Source: Desulfolinea sp050305405 (lineage in GTDB: Bacteria; Chloroflexota; Anaerolineae; Anaerolineales; Villigracilaceae). Taken from it: a stretch of 64,000 nucleotides of DNA. Positions 25,216 through 31,634 of the stretch are shown piece by piece. Where the stretch lies: assembly GCA_050305405.1 (NCBI GenBank), contig JBNLFG010000007.1:124001-188000 (forward strand). The letters run 5' to 3'. The translations under genes and the position numbers were made by a program. The notes below the pieces were generated by a model that saw only the letters and a list, made by a program, of their open reading frames with translations, had not been told where the DNA came from and did not search any database. Position 1 is the first letter of the stretch; every line of letters begins with the position of its first letter.

Positions 25216-26625
25216 ATGTTGCGCGCAAAAAATCTTTCCTTCCAATACCCGCAAGATGATCGCGGTCTTCCGCCCATTTCGCTGGAAATCAACCCCGGTG
25301 AAATGACGCTGGTCACAGGTCCCTCGGGCTGCGGCAAAAGCACGCTGGCACGCTGCCTGATGGGCTTGATTCCACATCTCTACAACGGCGAGCTGACGGG
25401 CGAAGTCTGGCTGAACGGCTACCAAACATCCGATGTACCCATTTGGCAATTAGCAGAAAAAGCGGGCATGGTCTTCCAAAACCCAGCCGCGCAGATGCTC
25501 GCCCCCAGCGTTGCAGAAGAAATCATTTTTGGTCTCGAAAACCTGGGGCTGGAACGCGATGAAATCGACATCCGTTTGGAGCAAGTTTTAAACGAGTTCA
25601 ACCTATCCCACATGCGCGAGCGCAACCCGCAAAGCCTGTCGGGAGGCGAACAGCAGCGCCTAACCTTGGCCGCCATCATAGCTCGCCAACCGGACGTTCT
25701 CATCCTTGATGAGCCGCTCTCCATGCTCGACACGACTGCCGCCGAAGAGTTGATCGACCATCTCGAACGCTTCACCGCGGCAGGGAAATCTCTGGTCATC
25801 TTCGAACATCGTCAGGAGTATCTGGAGCGAGTTAAAAAATTACACCATGTCGTTTTAGAGGGGAAGGGAAAAGAAGAACGACATCTCTTTGATGGTGCAC
25901 GGAATGATAGACAAGCAGATTTTAGACTGGAAGTCGAAAACTTGAGTGTTCAACTTGGCGGGCGCAACGTACTAGATAATTTGAATCTCTCGCTGGAAGC
26001 CGGACAGGTTGTTGCTATTGTTGGGCGGAACGGGGTTGGAAAAACAACCTTGCTGCGTGCGCTGGCTGGTTTGCAGAAACATGATGGCGCTCTAAACATC
26101 ATCTCTGCACAAGGAGAACAAATTCCTGATCTTGGCATGGTTTTCCAAAACCCTGATTTGCAGCTATTTAACGCCAGCGTGCGCGATGAAATCCTCTATC
26201 GTCTGCCTGATCCGGATATGGAATACTACCATTGGCTACTCTCTGCGTTAGGGTTGGATGGATACGAAGATACACCGCCCTTGTTGCTTAGCGAAGGCGA
26301 GAAAAAACGTGTCGCGCTTGGCTTGGTGCTGATGCGCCAACCCACACATGGAGTCCTTCTCGATGAGCCATCGCTTGGACAGGATTGTGCCCACAAGAAA
26401 ACACTGATGCACATCCTGCGTGCATTGGCAAATGCCGGACAATTGGTCATCATCACCACCCACGACTTGACTTTGGCAGAACATGCCGACCGCCTGATCC
26501 TGCTTGGCGAAGAGGGAATAATCGCTGATGGCGAGACGGCTGCCGTACTTGCAGACAAAGCTGCCTGGCAAAAGACGGGACTCTGTTTGCCGGAGTGGTT
26601 CCAGCGTGAACGGGGGAAGCGCTGA
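25216..26625 (+). CDS. ECF transporter fused double ATPase (A-A')
   Basis: The 469-residue protein is two ABC ATPases in tandem. The first half has Walker A GPSGCGKST, signature LSGGEQQRL and Walker B VLILDEP. The second has GRNGVGKTTLL, LLSEGEKKRV and GVLLDEP, so both halves look active, though the second signature has Glu for the second Gly. This layout is typical of fused EcfA1A2. The ATG at 25216 is preferred because family members begin close to the FQYP motif; a GTG at 25198 would add six residues. It overlaps ecfT by one base. It may also power WtpB, which has no ATPase of its own; this is speculation. Confidence 0.9.
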   Translation: MLRAKNLSFQYPQDDRGLPPISLEINPGEMTLVTGPSGCGKSTLARCLMGLIPHLYNGELTGEVWLNGYQTSDVPIWQLAEKAGMVFQNPAAQMLAPSVAEEIIFGLENLGLERDEIDIRLEQVLNEFNLSHMRERNPQSLSGGEQQRLTLAAIIARQPDVLILDEPLSMLDTTAAEELIDHLERFTAAGKSLVIFEHRQEYLERVKKLHHVVLEGKGKEERHLFDGARNDRQADFRLEVENLSVQLGGRNVLDNLNLSLEAGQVVAIVGRNGVGKTTLLRALAGLQKHDGALNIISAQGEQIPDLGMVFQNPDLQLFNASVRDEILYRLPDPDMEYYHWLLSALGLDGYEDTPPLLLSEGEKKRVALGLVLMRQPTHGVLLDEPSLGQDCAHKKTLMHILRALANAGQLVIITTHDLTLAEHADRLILLGEEGIIADGETAAVLADKAAWQKTGLCLPEWFQRERGKR

Positions 26626-27350
26626 TGCGTATTAGCCAAGCCGGGCGCTCGCGGCAGATCCAGTTGATCGAGGCTTCGCCACTGAGATATGCGGATCCGC
26701 GCACCAAGCTTTTCTTAAGCGTAGCAATTTCAATGGTCGTCATGTTACCGCTGGAACGTTTGGCAATTTTCATCGGCGCTTATGTCATCTTCCTGTTGTG
26801 GACGCGCTTGCTCCCATCCGCAATCCAGCAAATTTGGCGTATTAAATGGTTGCTAATCCTGCTCTTTGCCTTTGATTGGTGGTTGATCAGTTTGCCACAT
26901 GCCGCGATAATTTGCGCGCGCCTGATTTTGTTGACGGGCGTTTTTTCGTTGCTTTTTTCGACAACCACGACCCGTGAGTTGGGACTGGCCTTGGAAAAAT
27001 TGCATGTTCCCTATCGTTATGCTTTTAGTTTGGGCTTGGCGTTTCAGAGCCTTGGCCTGCTGGATGACGAGTGGCGTGCGATTCGGGAAGCGCAGGCTTC
27101 GCGCGGGGTCGTGCCGGAACTTTCGTCTTTTCGGCGTTTGCTGGCGCAAGTTGGAGATCTGGTTTCGTTGACCGTGCCGGCGATTGTGTTGACTACGAAA
27201 CGTGCTTGGGCGATCACCGAAGCCGCTTATGCGCGCGGCTTTGATTCGCCGAACCGCACCTCGTATCACAGATTGTCATTGTGTTGGCTGGATTTTTTCT
27301 TGATGAGCGGGATCGTGCTCGTGCTCGCTCTTTTATATTGGAGATGGTGA
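26625..27350 (+). CDS. ecfT: ECF transporter T component
   Basis: The 241-residue membrane protein has five to six helices and the two Arg-Gly coupling motifs expected of EcfT: IREAQASRGV and ITEAAYARGFD. These form the coupling helices that grip the two ATPases. The start codon overlaps the stop of the ATPase gene (A of ATG is the last A of TGA), and its own stop overlaps the next start in the same way, so the four ECF genes are tightly coupled. Confidence 0.85.
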   Translation: MRISQAGRSRQIQLIEASPLRYADPRTKLFLSVAISMVVMLPLERLAIFIGAYVIFLLWTRLLPSAIQQIWRIKWLLILLFAFDWWLISLPHAAIICARLILLTGVFSLLFSTTTTRELGLALEKLHVPYRYAFSLGLAFQSLGLLDDEWRAIREAQASRGVVPELSSFRRLLAQVGDLVSLTVPAIVLTTKRAWAITEAAYARGFDSPNRTSYHRLSLCWLDFFLMSGIVLVLALLYWRW

Positions 27351-27844
27351 TGGATCAAAAGAAACGTGTTTTTCTCGCAGTTATTCTTCTTGTCGTTGTG
27401 GTGGGCATCGTTTTAGGCGTGGACTTTTTGCAGCGTCAGCAGGCTGCTGCGCTTGCTCCTGCGGATATGCCGCCTGGTTCGATCCCGATCTTTATGGATG
27501 GAAAATTTGTCGCCAGCTTTGTGCCGGATGATTTGGCTCAGCTCGAAGGTGCCAGCTTTGTAGACAATGAAGAGGGGAAGACTCAAGAAGGCTGGATGCT
27601 GCGCGATGTACTTTTGCTCTATATCAAAGCGAGTAAGTTGAAAGATGATACACAGATCACCGTCTTGAGTTCGAGCCGCGAGAAGGCCAAATCTCTGACG
27701 TGGGCTGAAGTGGACACTGTGGAGAATATGGTCCTGTTCGATCTTTCGGGACGCGGCACGCTCAAGCTGGTTTCTTTGATCCCCGGCTTTGATATTCGCG
27801 ATGCATGGATTCAAGATGTTGACAAGATCGAGGTCGTCCGATGA
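27350..27844 (+). CDS. Membrane-anchored SuoX-like domain protein of the ECF operon
   Basis: This 164-residue protein has an N-terminal signal anchor (about residues 6-25, no lipobox Cys) and a single SuoX-like domain outside. The domain shares GWMLRDVLLL and the ending VSLIPGFDIRDAWIQDVDKIEV with the lipoproteins at 20243 and 23769, but lacks their CEDC pair. It starts at the TGATG overlap with ecfT and overlaps the S-component gene by 4 nt. Its place between T and S genes is strong evidence that it works with this transporter, perhaps delivering substrate to the S component. Confidence 0.65.
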   Translation: MDQKKRVFLAVILLVVVVGIVLGVDFLQRQQAAALAPADMPPGSIPIFMDGKFVASFVPDDLAQLEGASFVDNEEGKTQEGWMLRDVLLLYIKASKLKDDTQITVLSSSREKAKSLTWAEVDTVENMVLFDLSGRGTLKLVSLIPGFDIRDAWIQDVDKIEVVR

Positions 27845-28389
27845 AAAAAGCTTATTTTTCCACCTTTCAGTTGATTTTGCTGGCGCTTTTCTCCGCGCTG
27901 GTGGTTGTTGCGAAAATTGCGTTACGTACGCCCTTACAGCTTTCCGGTCACTCAGGCATCTTCTGGATGGCAATCGTCATTGTCGGGATGCGTGTTGTCC
28001 CCAAGCCCGGTGCAGGCTCGGTGATCGGCGTCACGTCGGGCATTCTGGCGGGCTTTCTCGGTTTGGGCGATTTTGGCGTCCTGAACACATTTTTGTCCTA
28101 TTCCCTGCTCGGCATCGTCGCCGACCTAATCTTATGGCTCTTGGGTGGCAATGCCGAAAATGTAGTTGTTGCCGTTTTGGTTGGTACCTTTGGACATTTT
28201 GCTAAATTCATCGTCAAATGGATATTTGGCTTGATGACAGGCGCTCCGCTCGGTTTCGTTGCGCTAGGGCTTTTGAAGGCTATTATTGGCTATCTTGTTT
28301 TTGGGGCAATCGGTGGTTTTCTTGGCTGGCTGACTCTCAAGGCCTTGCGCAAAGCCGGTTTCTTTGCTTATCTGGCTGAGAAACGCTGA
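27841..28389 (+). CDS. ECF transporter S component, substrate unassigned
   Basis: The 182-residue integral membrane protein has six hydrophobic segments with many glycines and small residues and an N-terminal LLALFSALVVVAKIALR segment typical of S components that carry the Ala-rich docking surface on helix 1. It ends in a basic cytoplasmic tail. It does not match the vitamin-specific S components I know (BioY, ThiT, RibU, FolT, CbiM). From context, a molybdenum/tungsten-related compound or a pterin-type precursor is possible, but nothing in the sequence proves it. It overlaps the SuoX-like gene by 4 nt and ends the operon. Confidence 0.7.
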   Translation: MKKAYFSTFQLILLALFSALVVVAKIALRTPLQLSGHSGIFWMAIVIVGMRVVPKPGAGSVIGVTSGILAGFLGLGDFGVLNTFLSYSLLGIVADLILWLLGGNAENVVVAVLVGTFGHFAKFIVKWIFGLMTGAPLGFVALGLLKAIIGYLVFGAIGGFLGWLTLKALRKAGFFAYLAEKR

Positions 28390-28465
28390 TGGAGTGATTT
28401 TCTCGCCAGCGTGGTATAGATTTTTTATGAATTTGTATGGGTTTGTTGGAATATTTTTTGTTTTC

Positions 28466-28494
28466 TTGACTTTTCCTTGTCTATACAATATGAT
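28466..28494 (+). promoter_or_regulatory. Strong sigma-70-type promoter for the structured RNA
   Basis: TTGACT (28466-28471) and TATGAT (28489-28494) are spaced by 17 bp. Transcription should start near 28501, at the beginning of the structured RNA. Confidence 0.7.
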
Positions 28495-28500
28495 ACGCGC

Positions 28501-28842
28501 GACAATTGAATAATGGAAAAAACTAGCGGCTGCATCCTGTCTTTTTTAAGTAAAAAACACAGGATGACGAGGTAGAGGTTCCGTCCTGCGAGGGACGTGC
28601 TAATGTGCTTACTAATGGGCACAAAAAATCGAAGAGATCAGCGGATGCCTCTGGAGCTTGGTCACGAGCTTCGTTCTTTCCCTTCCAAACCAAGTCTGTG
28701 ATGAAAACCTTTCGGTAACGAAGGGCACAAAATCCAGATAGTGATGAAACCCCGATGGGCTTTCTGTATATTGGAAGGGCGTTTTCGTTTAATTGGCAGA
28801 GCAACCAAACGTGCGCCTATGTGCATGCTTGGTTGCTCTTTT
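28501..28842 (+). ncRNA. Unassigned structured RNA (leader or stand-alone), about 340 nt
   Basis: The 547-bp gap between the S-component gene and the glutamate synthase set has no convincing open frame but dense structure. CATCCTGT..ACAGGATG (28533-28566) forms a hairpin extended by six T-A pairs. CCCTTCCAA (28680-28688) pairs with TTGGAAGGG (28771-28779), enclosing two side hairpins. One has a GTAA tetraloop (28708-28724). Each is preceded by the same GTGATGAAA sequence (28698-28706 and 28741-28749). ACGAGG (28567-28572) can pair with TTTCGT near 28782-28788. A strong promoter precedes and a terminator ends it. It resembles no class I can name with confidence; some stretches recall the lysine riboswitch, but its hallmark segments are missing. 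Confidence 0.55.
28798..28842 (+). terminator. Rho-independent terminator of the structured RNA
   Basis: AGAGCAACCAA (28798-28808) pairs perfectly with TTGGTTGCTCT (28829-28839), followed by TTT. The loop is 20 nt. It lies about 95 nt before the next start codon. Confidence 0.8.
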
Positions 28843-28860
28843 GCTTAACGGAAAATCCCT

Positions 28861-28906
28861 TGTAGTAACGGCTTCAGCCGTTATAGCGACTGAAGTCGTT
28901 ACTACA
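28861..28906 (+). repeat. GTAGTAACG palindromic repeat
   Basis: TGTAGTAACGGCTTCAG (28861-28877) and CTGAAGTCGTTACTACA (28890-28906) pair over 17 positions with one G-T wobble, around a 12-nt loop. This sequence is a recurrent dispersed palindrome type. It separates the terminator from the next gene. Confidence 0.8.
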
Positions 28907-28936
28907 AAGGCTTTCTGAAAATAAAAAGGTGAATCG

Positions 28937-30340
28937 ATGACAGAAAAAGAACAGTACCACCGTTATCACATCCCAACCCGCGTCGCACCTGAGATCGAGA
29001 AGTGGCCCAGCCGCTTCAACGTCACGGTTGGGAGGGTTGGTTTGGCGAAGAATCTCATCAAAGAGATTTTCCACTTTGGGCTGGGCGAGCGGCGTGAAGT
29101 CGTCCTTAGCCGCCCTTGTATTTACGGTGTCTTTTCGGGTCCCGTAGGTGGTTTTTCGCCGCGCCCACAAGAATGTGTTGGCTGCCTGCGTTGCACGACC
29201 GAGTACCCTGACTACGTCAAAGTCGAATCGAACCCCGAACGCCAGAAACTCGGCGATTCCTACTTCACCTTCAACCACGTCAACACGATCAGCGTCGAAG
29301 CCCTTGATGGCAGTATCCCCGTCAAGGGTGCGGGCTATCGAGGTAAATTTGGCGGCGAAGGTTGGGATGGCATGTGGACGGATATGTCCGAGATCGTCCG
29401 TCCCACGCGCGATGGCATTCATGGGCGCGAGACCATCTCCACTATTGCCGACATTGGCTATAGCCCTGCATTTTTGCAGTTCGACGACGATGGCAACCTG
29501 CTTGGCGACACCCCGAACTCGCTCTCCATTCCCCTGCCGATTCTCTTCGATCTTTCCGCTGCACCTTTTCAGAACGATGCCTTTTTGCGAGGTGCTGCGA
29601 AAGCTGCAGCAGAAATTGGCACGCTGGTTATTCTTTCTGTGGATGCGATCCAGCGGCTTGGATTAACAGGGGAGCATATCGTCCCCTTGCTTAAAAAAGG
29701 CGATGAAGCCAAGCTCGGATCGCTCTCGGATTTCCGCTTGGTTACGCTATCTGAATGGGATGCCCAACTCTACGCATCGATCTGTCAGGCGCTGCCCGAA
29801 GCGCTTGTTTCTCTCCAGATCAACGCCGTCTCCGACGCTTTAACGGAATATGTCGAAGCCGGGATCCACGTTTTTCAATGGGTAGCAGACTTCCATGGGC
29901 GCGACCCACAGGGTTCCTTTATCTTGGATTCAATTCGTAAATTACATACATTCTTCGTTGAAGCGGGCATCCGAGAAAATGTCACCCTGTTGGGCAGCGG
30001 CGGGATGATCGCGGCGGAGCATATCCCCAAGGCGCTGCTGTGTGGTTTGGATGAGGTAGCGCTCGATACGCCATTGGTCGTGGCAGTGCAGGGAAAATTT
30101 GAGGACGAGTGTGCTGATCGAAAATCCAGCCGTTTCACTTTTCCGAAGAATTTGACTGCCGATTGGGCAGCGCAACGAATCGAGAATTTGTCGGCTGCCT
30201 GGCGTGACCAACTGCTGGAGCTGAGCGGTGCGATGGGCATTCGCGAGACCCGCCGCCTGCGCGGAGAGATGGGGCGCGCCATGTTTATGAAGAATCTGGA
30301 AGCCGATGCGTTTGAAGGGATTGACGGCTATGAAAACTAA
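28937..30340 (+). CDS. FMN-binding glutamate synthase-like protein, copy 1
   Basis: The 467-residue protein has the TIM-barrel FMN domain of glutamate synthase large subunits (Glu_synthase), recognisable by GRETISTIADIGY, the flavin phosphate loop LGSGGMIAAEHIPKALLCG and the tail DWAAQRIENLSAAW. An early CVGCLRC cluster (about residues 76-82) may bind an iron-sulfur centre, but the fourth cysteine expected in a 4Fe-4S ferredoxin motif is missing. It shares its tail with the following protein, so the two are ancient duplicates. It starts the three-gene set and lies 95 nt after a terminator. It may be a structural partner or have a different substrate from true GltB. Confidence 0.7.
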   Translation: MTEKEQYHRYHIPTRVAPEIEKWPSRFNVTVGRVGLAKNLIKEIFHFGLGERREVVLSRPCIYGVFSGPVGGFSPRPQECVGCLRCTTEYPDYVKVESNPERQKLGDSYFTFNHVNTISVEALDGSIPVKGAGYRGKFGGEGWDGMWTDMSEIVRPTRDGIHGRETISTIADIGYSPAFLQFDDDGNLLGDTPNSLSIPLPILFDLSAAPFQNDAFLRGAAKAAAEIGTLVILSVDAIQRLGLTGEHIVPLLKKGDEAKLGSLSDFRLVTLSEWDAQLYASICQALPEALVSLQINAVSDALTEYVEAGIHVFQWVADFHGRDPQGSFILDSIRKLHTFFVEAGIRENVTLLGSGGMIAAEHIPKALLCGLDEVALDTPLVVAVQGKFEDECADRKSSRFTFPKNLTADWAAQRIENLSAAWRDQLLELSGAMGIRETRRLRGEMGRAMFMKNLEADAFEGIDGYEN

Positions 30341-31634
30341 CGAAGAACTTATTGTTGAAAAACATGTGACCAATTTGCACGCCGGTTTCAAAGCGCGCGC
30401 CGAGCGGGAATTTGACCCCTCACCTGCGATGGGCGATTTCCGTTGGACGGAGCAGTTGATACTCTCGACCTACTATCAAGCCGAACATGGACGCCCGCCC
30501 GAAAACGGGCTGGAACACCGTGTTGGTCGCTCGGAAGGCGGCTTTGATGTGCTTGATTTCAAATTCCTGCCCGAAGCCGAATGGACGGCTGATGATGTTG
30601 AGATTGACCTGTCTATTCCGTTGAATAAACGCGGCGTTGGTCGTGAGATCGAAATCCCGATCCCGATCTACGGCGGCGGGATGTCCTTCGGTTCGATCAG
30701 CGAGGAAGTGATGGTTTCGCGTGCGCGTGCCGCACAAGAATGGGGCACCTTTATTTCTACCGGTGAGGGCGGCTATCCGCCTGCGCTTTTACCATATAAA
30801 GACCACGTCATCACACAGGTGGCGACGGGCATGTTCGGCGTGCGGGAAGAGACCATTCGCAACGCTCGCATCGTGGAGTTCAAATACGCACAGGGCGCCA
30901 AGCCCGGTTTGGGTGGGCATCTGCTTGGTGATAAATCGACCTCCGCGGTGGCGGCTTTGCGTGAGAGCGTACCCTGGGTGAGTTTGTTTTCACCTTTCCC
31001 CTTCCACTCGGTTTATTCGGTGGAAGATCACCGTAAACACGTTGACTGGATCAAGATGACTAACCCCGAAGCGCTGGTTTCGGTCAAGGTCTCTACGCCG
31101 ACGGATGTGGATATGGTGGCTGTCGGCTCTTATTACGCAGGGGCGAATATCGTCCATCTGGATGGCTCCTACGGCGGGACGGGCGCAGCGCCCGAGATCG
31201 CCAAGAAGAATATCGCCATGCCAATCGAGTTTGCCGTGCCGAAGGTACACAAATATCTTGAAAGCGAAAATATCCGTGATGAAGTAGCGGTGATTGCCAG
31301 TGGTGGTATTCGTACCGCTTATGACGTTGCTAAGATCATCGCCCTCGGCGCTGACGGCGTTGTGATGGGTACATCTGAGTTGGTCGCATTAGGTTGCACC
31401 CGCTGCTCAAATTGTGAACGTGGGCGGGGCTGCACCTTTGGCTTGACGACTACTGACCCGTTACTTTCTCAATTTATCTCGCCTGATTGGGGCGCACAGC
31501 GCATTTCGAATTTGTATGCGTCGTTTTCTATCCAACTCAAAGACATTCTTCGTAAGCTGGGGTTGAGAAATATTCGTGAGTTGCGCGGGCGCAAAGATTT
31601 GCTCCGTTATATCGGCAAAGGAAGGAGCGCATAA
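30330..31634 (+). CDS. FMN-binding glutamate synthase-like protein, copy 2 (GltB2-type)
   Basis: This 434-residue protein is the more standard FMN/TIM-barrel subunit: PIPIYGGGMSFGSISEEVM, GAKPGLGGHLLG, then LVSVKVSTPTDV, DGSYGGTGAAP and VIASGGIRTAYDVAKIIALGADGVVMGTSELVALGC, all glutamate synthase signatures for 2-oxoglutarate and flavin binding. The cysteine motif reads CTRCSNCERGRGC instead of the usual C-x5-C-x4-CP(V)G pattern, so the iron-sulfur site is remodelled. The start at 30330 overlaps the upstream stop by 11 nt and follows GAAGGGA; an ATG at 30306 would add eight residues. Its last codon overlaps the next gene (TAATG). Confidence 0.8.
   Translation: MKTNEELIVEKHVTNLHAGFKARAEREFDPSPAMGDFRWTEQLILSTYYQAEHGRPPENGLEHRVGRSEGGFDVLDFKFLPEAEWTADDVEIDLSIPLNKRGVGREIEIPIPIYGGGMSFGSISEEVMVSRARAAQEWGTFISTGEGGYPPALLPYKDHVITQVATGMFGVREETIRNARIVEFKYAQGAKPGLGGHLLGDKSTSAVAALRESVPWVSLFSPFPFHSVYSVEDHRKHVDWIKMTNPEALVSVKVSTPTDVDMVAVGSYYAGANIVHLDGSYGGTGAAPEIAKKNIAMPIEFAVPKVHKYLESENIRDEVAVIASGGIRTAYDVAKIIALGADGVVMGTSELVALGCTRCSNCERGRGCTFGLTTTDPLLSQFISPDWGAQRISNLYASFSIQLKDILRKLGLRNIRELRGRKDLLRYIGKGRSA

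Noticed and set aside
28560..28790. Lysine riboswitch
   Set aside because: GTAGAGG at the 5' side and GGAAGGGC at the 3' side recall it, but the conserved AGTA, CGCCGAAG, GCTGG and CTGTCA segments are absent and the side hairpins do not fit the five-way junction. Only a covariance search could revive this idea.
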